A DNA stretch of 39,677 bases, taken from assembly GCA_934654765.1 (NCBI GenBank), contig CAKUGX010000006.1, positions 1 through 39,677 of the forward strand. Reading direction: 5' to 3'. The notes beneath the pieces were generated by a model that worked only from the letters and a program-made list of their open reading frames with translations, made no database searches and was not told where the DNA came from. Positions 10,193 through 18,507 of this stretch are shown one piece after another (the first letter of the stretch is position 1; each line of letters begins with the position of its first letter). Origin of the DNA: an uncultured Collinsella sp. (GTDB lineage Bacteria > Actinomycetota > Coriobacteriia > Coriobacteriales > Coriobacteriaceae). A program made the position numbers and the translations under genes.

Positions 10193-11791
10193 TTAGTTCT
10201 CCTCTGATCCAGAAACATCCGAATGGTGCTTGGCCATGAACTGCTGCTTAAAGTCGCCGATAACACGCAAGAGTTCGGCCTTGGTGTCGTCGTCGATCTT
10301 TTTGGCGCGAACCTTGTCGAGCAGCAAGCCAAAGCCATTGTCCATGTACTCGATGAGCTCGGCACGGAAGGGCAGCACGTCGGCGATCTCCAGGTCGTCC
10401 AGGAAGCCCTCGTTGCCAGCGAACAGCGCAACGATCTGCTCGGAAACCTCGAACGGCTTGTAGCGCGGCTGCTTAAGGAGCTCGGTCATGCGAGCGCCGT
10501 GGGTAAGCTGCTTTTGCGTGGCCTCGTCGAGGTCGGAGCCGAACTGCGTAAAGCCGGCGAGCTCCTGGTACGAAGCGAGGTCCAGACGGAGGTTACCGGC
10601 GACCTGCTTCATGGCCTTGGTCTGAGCGTCGCCACCGACGCGGGACACGGAAATGCCCACGTCGACTGCCGGGCGCTGGCCCTGGAAGAAGAGCTCGGAC
10701 TGCAGGTAGATCTGACCGTCGGTAATGGAAATGACGTTGGTCGGAATGTAGGCCGAGACGTCGCCGTCCTGGGTCTCGATGATCGGCAGAGCCGTCATGG
10801 AGCCGTAGCCGTTCTTCTTGGACATCTTGACGGCACGCTCGAGCAGGCGAGAGTGCAGGTAGAAGATGTCGCCAGGATAGGCCTCGCGTCCGGGCGGACG
10901 ATGCAGCGTCAGCGACATCTGACGGTAGGCCACAGCCTGCTTGGACAGGTCGTCGTAGATGACGAGCACGTGGCCGCCGGGGTTGGTCTCGCTGGCAGGC
11001 TTGCCGTCCTCGCCGTTGTACATAAAGAACTCGCCGATAGCGGCACCGGCCATAGGCGCGATGTACTGCATAGGGGCGGAATCGGCAGCGGTGGCCGAAA
11101 CGATGATGGTGTAGTCGAGCGCACCGTGCTGAGCGAGGGTCTCGCGGATGTTGGCAACCGTGGAGGCCTTCTGGCCGATGGCGACATAGATGCAGACCAT
11201 GCCCTTGCCACGCTGATTGAGGATAGCGTCGATGGCAATGGCGGTCTTACCAGTCTTACGGTCGCCGATGATGAGCTCACGCTGACCGCGGCCGATAGGC
11301 ACCATGGAGTCGATGGCCAACAGGCCGGTCTGAACCGGCTCGCACACCGGGGTACGGTCGATGACGCCGGGGGCCTTGAACTCGATGGGGCGACGGTGCG
11401 TGGCGACGATGTCACCCAGGCCGTCGATGGGCTGGCCGAGCGGATTGACGACGCGGCCGAGCATGGCGCGGCTCACGGGGATATCCATAATGCGACCCGT
11501 GGTGCGGCACTCGTCGCCTTCCTTGATGGAGTCGACGGCACCAAACAAAACGGCGCCGACCTCGTCACGGTCAAGGTTCTGGGCAAGGCCGAAGACGGTC
11601 TCACCGGTATCGGAGCTCTTGAACTCCAGAAGCTCGCCTGCCATGGCGCTCTTGAGGCCGGAGACGCGCGCGATGCCGTCGCCTACCTCGTCGACCGTTG
11701 AAACCTCATGCGTATCGACCGTCGCGGAGAGGCTCGTGAGCTGCTCCTGCAGTTTCTTGGCGATATCCTGGGCATTGAGGGTTTCGGACAT
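10193..11791 (-). CDS. atpA: F-type ATP synthase alpha subunit
   Basis: Non-catalytic nucleotide-binding subunit of F1. The 532-aa protein has Walker [17 protein letters not shown], the [18 protein letters not shown] segment and the [20 protein letters not shown] motif characteristic of alpha. Its start overlaps the atpH stop by one base (TAATG). Length and motif order are ordinary. Confidence 0.97.
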   Translation of the reverse strand: MSETLNAQDIAKKLQEQLTSLSATVDTHEVSTVDEVGDGIARVSGLKSAMAGELLEFKSSDTGETVFGLAQNLDRDEVGAVLFGAVDSIKEGDECRTTGRIMDIPVSRAMLGRVVNPLGQPIDGLGDIVATHRRPIEFKAPGVIDRTPVCEPVQTGLLAIDSMVPIGRGQRELIIGDRKTGKTAIAIDAILNQRGKGMVCIYVAIGQKASTVANIRETLAQHGALDYTIIVSATAADSAPMQYIAPMAGAAIGEFFMYNGEDGKPASETNPGGHVLVIYDDLSKQAVAYRQMSLTLHRPPGREAYPGDIFYLHSRLLERAVKMSKKNGYGSMTALPIIETQDGDVSAYIPTNVISITDGQIYLQSELFFQGQRPAVDVGISVSRVGGDAQTKAMKQVAGNLRLDLASYQELAGFTQFGSDLDEATQKQLTHGARMTELLKQPRYKPFEVSEQIVALFAGNEGFLDDLEIADVLPFRAELIEYMDNGFGLLLDKVRAKKIDDDTKAELLRVIGDFKQQFMAKHHSDVSGSEEN

Positions 11792-12267
11792 TAGGCTTCA
11801 CCTCCGTACGAATTAGCAGAGTTTGCGAGGGTCTCCTGCGCGATGCGCAGCTGCGTCTTGACGGAAATGTCACGACGCTCGCCGCGGGCCTCGAGCACCA
11901 GGCCGCCCACGATAGACGGGTCGACCTGCTCGATAAGGAATACCTTGCGGCCGAAGTCCTGCTCGCATTTCTTAGTGATGGTTTGACGCAGCTCGTCGTC
12001 GAGCGGGATCGCCGTGGTGACGGTCACGCCCACTACATCCTCGTCTTCCTCGGCAACATACTTAAAGGCAGCTGCCACCTTGGGAAGAAGGTCGAGCTGG
12101 TCGCGCTTGGACATGGTGTCGAGCACGGCGATGATCTCGGGGCTGGCGCTAGCCAGGCGCTCGATCATCTCGAGGTCCTCGAACACATGGTTCTCGGCCT
12201 TGGCGGCTTCCAAAAGGGAGCGCGCGTAGGTCTCGAGCACCTTGTCCTGATAGCGGCTAGTCGGCAT
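11791..12267 (-). CDS. atpH: F-type ATP synthase delta subunit
   Basis: Peripheral-stalk subunit joining subunit b to the top of F1. The 158-aa protein has an N-terminal helical bundle ([15 protein letters not shown]) and the C-terminal family signature around [21 protein letters not shown] (here [15 protein letters not shown]). It overlaps the end of atpF by 11 nt and abuts atpA. Slightly shorter than the usual 175-180 aa. Confidence 0.93.
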   Translation of the reverse strand: MPTSRYQDKVLETYARSLLEAAKAENHVFEDLEMIERLASASPEIIAVLDTMSKRDQLDLLPKVAAAFKYVAEEDEDVVGVTVTTAIPLDDELRQTITKKCEQDFGRKVFLIEQVDPSIVGGLVLEARGERRDISVKTQLRIAQETLANSANSYGGEA

Positions 12268-12859
12268 TCAGGCTACCTGCTTCCTGGATGTAGCGCTCGA
12301 TGAGCTTCTTCTGCTCGGCCTCGTCCTCGAGTGCCTCGCCCACGATCTTGGTGGCGACAGCGACGGACAGGTCGGCGATGGAGCTCGCGGCACCGGCGTA
12401 GATGGACTTGCGCTCGTCCTCGACGGTCGTATGGGCCTTGGCGATGATCTCCTCGGCCTCCTTGTGAGCGGCCTCGATGATGCGGGCGCGCTCGGACTCG
12501 GCGTCCTTACGGGCCTCGAGAACGATGTCGGCAGCCTGACGACGGGCGTCGGTGACGATCGAGTCGGACTCAGCGCGCTTGGCGATAGCCTCCTGCTTGG
12601 TCTTCTCGGCCTCGTCGAGGCTCTCCTCGATCTTCTTGCCGCGCTCCTCCATGGTTTTCATGATGCCCGGCAGGGCGACCTTGGCCAGCACGATCCAGAT
12701 GATCAGGAAGGCGATGAGCGCCGGGATGAACTCCGCCATCTTAGGGATGAGGATGTCCGCACCGGCAGCGCCGTCCTCGGCGAACGCGGATACCGGCATG
12801 AGCAGCGCGGCCGCGGACGCGGAGAGTGCGATCGCGCTCTTCTGGGATGAAAGATTCAT
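12257..12859 (-). CDS. atpF: F-type ATP synthase subunit b
   Basis: Membrane-anchored peripheral stalk. The 200-aa protein has a transmembrane helix (about residues 44-64, FIPALIAFLIIWIVLAKVALPG) followed by a long charged coiled coil (about 70-170). Unlike the minimal b subunit it has an extra N-terminal segment of about 28 residues with a hydrophobic core and a signal-peptidase-like site, VSAFAEDG. The ATG at 12859 has GGAGCG 6 nt upstream, so the extension is translated. Whether it is cleaved is unknown. Confidence 0.93.
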   Translation of the reverse strand: MNLSSQKSAIALSASAAALLMPVSAFAEDGAAGADILIPKMAEFIPALIAFLIIWIVLAKVALPGIMKTMEERGKKIEESLDEAEKTKQEAIAKRAESDSIVTDARRQAADIVLEARKDAESERARIIEAAHKEAEEIIAKAHTTVEDERKSIYAGAASSIADLSVAVATKIVGEALEDEAEQKKLIERYIQEAGSLNAD

Positions 12860-12874
12860 ACTTGACGCTCCGTG

Positions 12875-13069
12875 CTATTTAACGATCAGCGCGACAACGA
12901 AGCCGATCAGAGCCAGAGCCTCGCCGAAGGCGGAGCCCATGATGAAGACGGTGAACACGCGGCCCTGGACCTCAGGCTGACGGGCCATAGCACCCGTAGC
13001 ACCCAGAGCAGACAGGCCGATAGCAAGACCAGCGCCGATAACACCGAGACCGTAACCGATAACTCCCAC
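12875..13069 (-). CDS. atpE: F-type ATP synthase subunit c
   Basis: Proteolipid of the rotor ring; two transmembrane helices joined by the polar loop ARQPE. At 64 aa it is shorter than the usual 70-85, with hardly any residues before helix 1. The ion-carrying carboxylate is Glu50 in GSAFGEALALIGF. The residue after it is Ala, and the helix-1 position that is Gln in sodium-type rings is Ile17, so the sequence reads as a proton-type ring. The start is GTG at 13069, set by a perfect AAAGGAGG 6 nt upstream. Confidence 0.95.
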   Translation of the reverse strand: MGVIGYGLGVIGAGLAIGLSALGATGAMARQPEVQGRVFTVFIMGSAFGEALALIGFVVALIVK

Positions 13070-13192
13070 GATTCCTCCTTTGTCGTGCGTGTCTTATTTC
13101 ACGCAGGATAACCTTTTTTAACTGCCGGGCTCCATGGGTACGGGCACCGGCGGTTTAACGAATTGCCTTACCTTTAAGGCGCGAACGGAAGG

Positions 13193-13996
13193 CTACTCCT
13201 CCTCCGCGACCTCCTCTGCCTCGGAGACATACACGGCGGTAAGGACCGTGAAGACGTAGGCCTGGATGGCGCCGACCACAAGCTCGATCGCATAGATCAG
13301 GATGAGGATGGCAAGCCAGGCCAGCGAAGGCAGGGCTCCGACGGCGTGGGCCGCGGAAACCTGCTGAAGCAGCGGCTGCATGAACATGCTCGCCATGATG
13401 GCGAACGAGCCCATGACCACGTGTCCTGCGAACATGTTGCAGAACAGACGGACGGCGAGCGTGATGAGGCGCAGGAAGGTCGAGAAGAGCTCGACGACCC
13501 ACACGAGCACGTTCATCGGGAAGCTCACGCCCTGCGGGGCGAGGCTCTTGATGTAGCCGATCACGCCGTGAGCCTTGCATCCGTAGTAGATGAAGTACAC
13601 GAAGGCGAAGATGGCGAGCGCGGCGGTGGAGCCGATTGCACCGGTGCCGGGCTTCATTCCCGGGATCAGGCCGATCATGTTATTGATCAGGATGAACAGG
13701 AAAAGCGAGCACAGGAACGGGAAGTGCTTCTTCCAGTTCTCACCCACGACGCCCTTGCCGATATCGTTCTCGACGTACTCGATGATGTACTCGAAACCGT
13801 TGACGAAGAAGCCCTTGGGAACCAGGGTCTGCTTCTTCTTGAACACGGCCAGGACGATCAGGAGCACGATCGTGGAGACGATCAGCCAAAACGAGTACTG
13901 CGTGATGCCGCAGCTCAGATCGCCCACGACAGGGGTGGAGCTGAACTCGCTGACCAGATGATTAATCTCATCAGGCAGCTTTTCAAAAATTTCCAC
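13193..13996 (-). CDS. atpB: F-type ATP synthase subunit a
   Basis: Stator channel subunit of Fo. The 267-aa protein has five to six membrane segments. The essential Arg is in ITLAVRLFCNMFAGH, and the last helix carries ELVVGAIQAYVFTVLTAVYV, both family hallmarks. The C-terminus is acidic (EAEEVAEEE). It follows the small AtpI-like gene by 3 nt. The 123-bp gap to atpE is longer than any other gap in the operon; I see no convincing terminator in it. Confidence 0.95.
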   Translation of the reverse strand: MEIFEKLPDEINHLVSEFSSTPVVGDLSCGITQYSFWLIVSTIVLLIVLAVFKKKQTLVPKGFFVNGFEYIIEYVENDIGKGVVGENWKKHFPFLCSLFLFILINNMIGLIPGMKPGTGAIGSTAALAIFAFVYFIYYGCKAHGVIGYIKSLAPQGVSFPMNVLVWVVELFSTFLRLITLAVRLFCNMFAGHVVMGSFAIMASMFMQPLLQQVSAAHAVGALPSLAWLAILILIYAIELVVGAIQAYVFTVLTAVYVSEAEEVAEEE

Positions 13997-13999
13997 GAC

Positions 14000-14317
14000 T
14001 TACCTTTCGACCTCATGAGGATCTCGCAGCGCCTTGGCGACACGAACCGTGCAGGCGGCCATAAAGGCCACGAAGCCGATCGCCTCGCCCAGGAGGAACA
14101 TGCGAAATGCCTCTCCGAACAACGCAAACACGACCAAGGTAAAGACGAGCAGAGCGATTGCCGAGATCGCCAGACTCACCATTCCCTTGAGCATGTCCGC
14201 ATTCTGCTTATCGTCAAGAACCGGCTTGAGCGTAAAGACAAAGGGAAGGAAGGCAATTGCGCCCGCGATGGCGCCTGCAACGATAGCGAGCAGATCGGCT
14301 ATCTGAAACACTGGCAT
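14000..14317 (-). CDS. Small membrane protein at the head of the ATP synthase operon (AtpI-like)
   Basis: A 105-aa protein with three to four hydrophobic segments (about residues 5-28, 45-68 and 72-92) and a polar C-terminus. Sequence identity to AtpI is not obvious by eye, but its place as first gene of the atp operon, 3 nt upstream of atpB, its size and its topology match the AtpI/ATP synthase I group thought to help assemble the c ring. The ATG has AAGGAAAGCGAGG directly upstream. Function is inferred from position. Confidence 0.7.
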   Translation of the reverse strand: MPVFQIADLLAIVAGAIAGAIAFLPFVFTLKPVLDDKQNADMLKGMVSLAISAIALLVFTLVVFALFGEAFRMFLLGEAIGFVAFMAACTVRVAKALRDPHEVER

Positions 14318-14374
14318 CCTCGCTTTCCTTGTTTAAACGCTTCACAGCGCAGTCCCAGCCAAACATTGGTGACT

Positions 14375-14402
14375 ATTGTACGAGCCAATCGCCAAAGTAC
14401 AA
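14375..14402 (-). promoter_or_regulatory. Candidate sigma-70-type promoter of the ATP synthase operon
   Basis: On the minus strand TTGTAC (14397-14402) and TACAAT (14375-14380) are 16 bp apart, about 58 bp upstream of the first gene of the operon. The rest of the 276-bp gap 14318-14593 shows no gene. A weak ACGTTTT/AAAACGT pairing about 90 bp beyond the upp stop is not a convincing terminator. Confidence 0.6.
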
Positions 14403-14593
14403 CCGAAAAACAAACGGTTAATACGCACCTGTACGTTTTCTTAAGACCTTCTTTATGCCGCAGTTACGGTAATACGTTTTTTCGAACCCCACGGGGCAAA
14501 ACGTCCATTAACAGGAGTGCGCGTGGACGCCTTTTGCTCGCCCGCGCGCACCATTTCTTCGTATTTGCGGCAACGGCCGTCTTGGCGCCGCGA

Positions 14594-15241
14594 CTAGAGC
14601 GTGCCGTAGATGCGGTCACCTGCGTCGCCCAGACCGGGAACGATGTAGGCGGCCTCATTGAGATGATCGTCGATGGCGCAGGTGTAAATATGGACGTCGG
14701 GATCTGCCTCGGTGAGCGACTTGAGGCCCTCGGGCGCAGCGACGATGCACAGCATGCGGATATCCTTGACACCGCGCTCGCGCAGGTAGCTGATGGCCAT
14801 CTCGGCCGAGCCGCCCGTGGCGAGCATGGGATCGACAACCAGGCAGATGCGCTGGTCGATGTCCTTGGGCATCTTGCAGTAGTACTCGTGCGGCTCGTGG
14901 GTGACCTCGTCGCGCTCCATGCCGATGTGGCCCACGCGGGCAGACGGCACCAGGTCGAGGATGCCGTCGACCATGCCAAGGCCTGCACGCAGAATGGGAA
15001 CGATAGCGAGCTTTTTGCCGGCAAGCTGCTTGAAGGTTGCGGTGGTGATAGGGGTCTCGACCTCGACGTCTTCCATGGGCAGATCGCGCATGGCCTCGTA
15101 GCCGTCAAAAAGCGCGAGTTCGCGCACGAGCTGGCGGAACTGGTTGGTACCGGTATTTTTGTCGCGCAGGATCGACAGCTTGTGCTGGACGAGCGGATGA
15201 TCGACAAGGGTCACGCGGGACGTATCGTAGGTGACGGTCAT
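14594..15241 (-). CDS. upp: Uracil phosphoribosyltransferase
   Basis: Salvages uracil to UMP using PRPP, in the cytoplasm. The 215-aa protein shows the PRPP loop [25 protein letters not shown], and the uracil-binding C-terminus [11 protein letters not shown]. The ATG at 15241 ([10 protein letters not shown]) fits the family N-terminus and has AAGGGG about 10 nt upstream; an in-frame ATG at 15289 would add 16 unrelated residues. It stands alone between glpK and the ATP synthase operon, in the same direction. Confidence 0.95.
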   Translation of the reverse strand: MTVTYDTSRVTLVDHPLVQHKLSILRDKNTGTNQFRQLVRELALFDGYEAMRDLPMEDVEVETPITTATFKQLAGKKLAIVPILRAGLGMVDGILDLVPSARVGHIGMERDEVTHEPHEYYCKMPKDIDQRICLVVDPMLATGGSAEMAISYLRERGVKDIRMLCIVAAPEGLKSLTEADPDVHIYTCAIDDHLNEAAYIVPGLGDAGDRIYGTL

Positions 15242-15362
15242 GGGTTGATTGCCCCTTTCGTTGCGGCCGGAAGACGGCCTTGCTGACACGGCGCATGGCG
15301 ATGTTGTTGCCGCGCGCCGTGCATAAGTTTAGCGGTTTGTTGTATCGAGCGCCCGTCGGGCC

Positions 15363-16904
15363 CTACTGCGCAGTGCTGAGCGAGCGCTTGACGGCATCAT
15401 GCCAGCCCGCCAGGTTTTGCTCGCGGCGCTCGGCGGACATGTGGGGAAGGAAGGTCTTAACGATCTGGGCGTTTTGCTCCAGCTCCTCTAAATCCTCCCA
15501 ATAGCCGACGGCAAGGCCGGCCAAGTACGCGGCACCGATCGCCGTGGTCTCCACCGTCTCGCATTGCAGCACGGGAATATCCAGCAGGTCGGCTTGGAAC
15601 TGCATGATGAACTCGTTGCGCGAAGCACCGCCATCGACGGACAGGCGCTCAATCGAAAGCCCCACGTCTTGCTCCATGGCACGCAATACGTCGTAGCTCT
15701 GGTAGGCCATGGACTCGCAGGCCGCGCGCACGATGGTCGCGCGGCTCGAGGCGCCGGTCAGGCCGCACACGATGCCGCGGGCGCGCGGGTCCCACCAGGG
15801 AGCACCCAAGCCCGCAAAGGCGGGAACGAAGTAGCAGCCCTCGTTGTCGTTGATCGAAGCGGCGAGCTGCGCCGACTCGCTCACGCTGGAGATAATGCCC
15901 ATGTTGTTGCGCAGCCAGTTCATGGTTGAGCCGGCGGCAAAGATGGATCCCTCGAGCGCATAGCTGACCTTGCCGTCCGCTGCGACACCGATGGTGGAGA
16001 CCAGGCCGTTCTTGGATTCGACAATCTCGTCGCCGGTGTTCATGAGCATAAAGCAGCCCGTGCCATAGGTGTTTTTGGTCTGGCCGGGATGGAAGCAGCA
16101 GTGGCCGAATAGCGATGCCTGCTGGTCGCCCGCCACGCCCATGATGGGTGGCATATTGGTCATGATGTCGCTCGCGACGCGGCCGTAGTCGCCCGAACTC
16201 CAGCGGACCTCGGGCATCATGGAACGCGGAACGTCGAAGAGCGCCAGCAGGTCGTCGTCCCAATCGAGCGTATGGATATTGAAGAGTGCGGTGCGGCTGG
16301 CGTTGGTGTAGTCGGTGGCAAAGACCTGGCCGCCGGTGAGGTTGTAGATGAGCCAGGTGTCGATGGTGCCAAACATGAGGTCGCCCGCCGCCGCGCTCTC
16401 GCGCGCGCCGTCGACGTTGTCGAGAATCCACTGCACCTTGGATGCCGAGAAATACGGGTCGAGCGTGAGCCCCGTGCGGGAGCGCACCAGCTCTTCTGCG
16501 CCCTGCTCGACCAGCTTGTCGATCAGGGGCGCGGTGCGGCGGCACTGCCATACGATAGCGTTGTAGATGGGCTGGCCGCTCACACGGTCCCAGACCACCG
16601 TGGTCTCGCGCTGGTTGGAGATGCCAATGGCGGCGATGCGGTCGGAATGGATACCGCTCTTAAACTGGACCTCCATCATGACCGCGATCTGGCTGGCGAG
16701 GACCGCCATGGGGTCCTGCTCTACCCAACCGGGGCGCGGAAAACTGGTTTTGACGCTGCGGCGCGCTTGGGCGACGATGCAGCCATACTCGTCGACAATG
16801 GTCGCGAGTACCGAGGTGGTGCCGCAGTCGAGCGCCATGATGTAGGAACCGCCAAAGCCAAACGAGGCATCTTCCATGCCCAGGCTGCCTAGATTCAATG
16901 ACAT
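15363..16904 (-). CDS. glpK: Glycerol kinase
   Basis: Phosphorylates glycerol to sn-glycerol 3-phosphate, in the cytoplasm. The 513-aa FGGY-family protein has the N-terminal phosphate loop (LDCGTTSVLATIVDE; Cys replaces the usual Gln of DQGTTS), TDYTNASRTALFNI, VAGDQQASLFG, KNTYGTGCFMLMNTG and the C-terminal GLGAPWWDPRARG and VDGGASRNEFIMQFQADLL. The ATG at 16904 has AAAGGTG 6 nt upstream. It begins 13 nt after the TsaC gene and is probably cotranscribed with it. The familiar partners glpF and glpO/D are not in this window. Confidence 0.93.
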   Translation of the reverse strand: MSLNLGSLGMEDASFGFGGSYIMALDCGTTSVLATIVDEYGCIVAQARRSVKTSFPRPGWVEQDPMAVLASQIAVMMEVQFKSGIHSDRIAAIGISNQRETTVVWDRVSGQPIYNAIVWQCRRTAPLIDKLVEQGAEELVRSRTGLTLDPYFSASKVQWILDNVDGARESAAAGDLMFGTIDTWLIYNLTGGQVFATDYTNASRTALFNIHTLDWDDDLLALFDVPRSMMPEVRWSSGDYGRVASDIMTNMPPIMGVAGDQQASLFGHCCFHPGQTKNTYGTGCFMLMNTGDEIVESKNGLVSTIGVAADGKVSYALEGSIFAAGSTMNWLRNNMGIISSVSESAQLAASINDNEGCYFVPAFAGLGAPWWDPRARGIVCGLTGASSRATIVRAACESMAYQSYDVLRAMEQDVGLSIERLSVDGGASRNEFIMQFQADLLDIPVLQCETVETTAIGAAYLAGLAVGYWEDLEELEQNAQIVKTFLPHMSAERREQNLAGWHDAVKRSLSTAQ

Positions 16905-16917
16905 CGCTTGCACCTTT

Positions 16918-17661
16918 CTATTGCATCGGGTCGGACAGGACCCGTTCGATCTGGGATGCGGGAAGTGCGCCTTGGCGCAGGATCTGGAGCTCGCCGTGCT
17001 GGAATGACACGATGGTCGAAGCGTCGCGGCACGGGGTCTCGCCGGCATCGACGGCCACATCGACCCCCTCCAGGATGCGGCCCTCCACCGTGGCGAAACT
17101 TGCCGGCGCGGGTGCACCGTGTGTGTTGGCGCTGGTGCAGGCAAGCGGGCTGCCACAGGCGCGGATGAGCGCTTGCACCACGGGCGAGGCCGACGCGCGC
17201 AGGGCGACGGTGCCGTCGGCAGCGCGCATAAAGGTCGGCACGCAGGGAGCCGCCTTGACCACGATAGTCAGGGCACCCGGCCAACATCTTCGGGCGAGCA
17301 CGCGGGCCTCGTTAGGGATATCCACGCCATAGCGGTCGAGCGCCTCGGCCCCATCGACCAGCCAAGCGACGGTTTGCGTGAGTTCGCGCTGTTTGAGGGT
17401 AAAGATACGGCGATAACCGGTACCGAGCGCGGGGACCGCGGCGCCGTTGACGGTGGCCTGCGGGTCGCGCGGCCACGGCAGAGATTCACTTGTATCTTGC
17501 GGAACGGCATCCGAGAAGGCGTTGACCGCCACGGCGACACCGTAGACCGTCTCGGTCGGGATCAGCGCCAGGCCGCCGCGACCGAGCATCTCGGCCGTGC
17601 GCTCGACGGCAAGCCGATGCGGCTCGCGCGCTCCCTCGTATACCCGATAGACCGTCTGCAT
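16918..17661 (-). CDS. tsaC: L-threonylcarbamoyladenylate synthase (Sua5/YciO/YrdC)
   Basis: Makes threonylcarbamoyl-AMP from threonine, bicarbonate and ATP for the t6A modification of tRNAs reading ANN codons. Family motifs are IPTETVYGVAV, the KQRE substrate motif, WPGALTIVVKA, ALRASASPVVQALI and PLACTSANTHGAPA. At 247 aa it is longer than minimal TsaC (about 190): there is an insertion of roughly 30 residues between TVYGV and the KQRE motif, rich in Pro and Ala. There is no Sua5 C-terminal domain. The start at 17661 has AAGGGG 11 nt upstream. Likely first gene of a two-gene unit with glpK. Confidence 0.87.
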   Translation of the reverse strand: MQTVYRVYEGAREPHRLAVERTAEMLGRGGLALIPTETVYGVAVAVNAFSDAVPQDTSESLPWPRDPQATVNGAAVPALGTGYRRIFTLKQRELTQTVAWLVDGAEALDRYGVDIPNEARVLARRCWPGALTIVVKAAPCVPTFMRAADGTVALRASASPVVQALIRACGSPLACTSANTHGAPAPASFATVEGRILEGVDVAVDAGETPCRDASTIVSFQHGELQILRQGALPASQIERVLSDPMQ

Positions 17662-17795
17662 GTGTATGCCAGCCCCTTACGCACTGATGCAAGTTTGTTT
17701 ACTGTGGGGCATTCTCGCACGAAACGTTCAACCTATTTGCCCAGAGCGCATGTTGGTTTGGTGAGCGGCTCTAGTAGTCGGTGAAAGTGAGGGGG

Positions 17796-18242
17796 TTATT
17801 GGACTGCGACGAACTTCTTTGGCCTGCCGGCGTGGCGTTCTTGGGCGGCGTAGCGCTCGATGCTGCCTATCGTTATCATCCGACGGCCGTCGACGAGTTC
17901 AACATCGAGCTTTCCGGCTTTGACCAGCGCGGTAATCCGCGGAGCGGAGACTTTGAGGTCCAGCGCTGCGTCTTTAAATGTTCGGCACGCCGCTTCCCGA
18001 GCGTCCTCGTGGTCGATTTCGACTGAAAGGGCCACGACCTCGGCCGAGCGTTCGTACCCTGCCGGAGTCAAACCGTTGTTGAGGTCGTCGGCCAAAAACG
18101 CCATCAGTGCCTCGGTGGCATGGGCAATCGCTTCTTCGCGCGTATCGCCATCGGCAAAGGCGCCGGGAATCTGCGGGAAGCTAGCGCAGTAACCATCGTC
18201 TTCTTTTATGAGAACGCAGTCATAGGTAAATCGCTGCCTCAT
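17796..18242 (-). CDS. hicB: HicB-type antitoxin with C-terminal helix-turn-helix
   Basis: Antitoxin that should neutralise the adjacent HicA and repress the operon. The 148-aa protein has the HicB partial-RNase-H fold (YDCVLIKEDDGYCASFPQIPGAFADGDT...EALMAFLADDL, residues 1-55). The C-terminal half contains SAPRITALVKAGKLDVELVDGRRMITIGSIERYA, an excisionase/MerR-like helix-turn-helix rather than a plain ribbon-helix-helix. The start at 18242 is fixed by GGAGG 4 nt upstream; the longer frame to 18287 overlaps hicA. It follows hicA by 11 nt. Confidence 0.9.
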   Translation of the reverse strand: MRQRFTYDCVLIKEDDGYCASFPQIPGAFADGDTREEAIAHATEALMAFLADDLNNGLTPAGYERSAEVVALSVEIDHEDAREAACRTFKDAALDLKVSAPRITALVKAGKLDVELVDGRRMITIGSIERYAAQERHAGRPKKFVAVQ

Positions 18243-18253
18243 TTTGCCTCCAA

Positions 18254-18439
18254 CTACCATCCAGCTTGGCGACGAATACTTGCCCATGTGCCCTTCTTTG
18301 GTCGATCGCCACCAGAGCCGTTCACGGTGACAACACGGTCACCAGAAACATACTTAGCATGACTACCGACTTGCGCGACCTTCACGAATCCATCGTGCTT
18401 GAGTAGGGCAATGATTTCCCGAAAGGTAGGGGGTTGCAT
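18254..18439 (-). CDS. hicA: HicA mRNA interferase toxin
   Basis: A 61-aa double-stranded-RNA-binding-fold RNase that cleaves mRNA in bacterial toxin-antitoxin modules. Family features are REIIALLKHDGFV, the catalytic His27 in VGSHAKYV, and the C-terminal KKGTWASIRRQAGW. AGAGG lies about 8 nt before the ATG. It is first in the operon, toxin before antitoxin as usual for hicAB. The surrounding DNA is markedly more AT-rich than its neighbours, which fits acquisition by transfer. Confidence 0.9.
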   Translation of the reverse strand: MQPPTFREIIALLKHDGFVKVAQVGSHAKYVSGDRVVTVNGSGGDRPKKGTWASIRRQAGW

Positions 18440-18463
18440 GGGCCGACCTCTTTCAGCCGTCCT

Positions 18464-18493
18464 AATTATAAACTAATTTATAATTTTTGCTAA
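18464..18493 (-). promoter_or_regulatory. hicAB promoter with overlapping operator dyad
   Basis: On the minus strand TTAGCA (18488-18493) and TATAAT (18465-18470) are 17 bp apart. AATTATAAA (18464-18472) and its exact reverse complement (18477-18485), with a 4-bp spacer, cover the -10 box and spacer. This is where an autorepressing HicB would bind. Confidence 0.72.
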
Positions 18494-18507
18494 CCAGTTA
18501 ATAAATA

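Noticed and set aside
12875..13069. Possible sodium-type ATP synthase ring
   Set aside because: The c subunit lacks the helix-1 Gln (Ile17) and the Ser/Thr after the ion-binding Glu50, so the sodium signature is absent.
13155..13580. Arg/His-rich minus-strand frame overlapping atpB
   Set aside because: It is an alternative frame of atpB and has no start signal of its own.
14455..14500. Terminator for upp
   Set aside because: Only a weak ACGTTTT/AAAACGT pairing without a T-run on the minus strand; not enough to call.
13346..15286. Open plus-strand frame of 646 codons across atpB, the AtpI-like gene and upp
   Set aside because: It spans several real minus-strand genes and their gaps; composition is that of a reverse complement.
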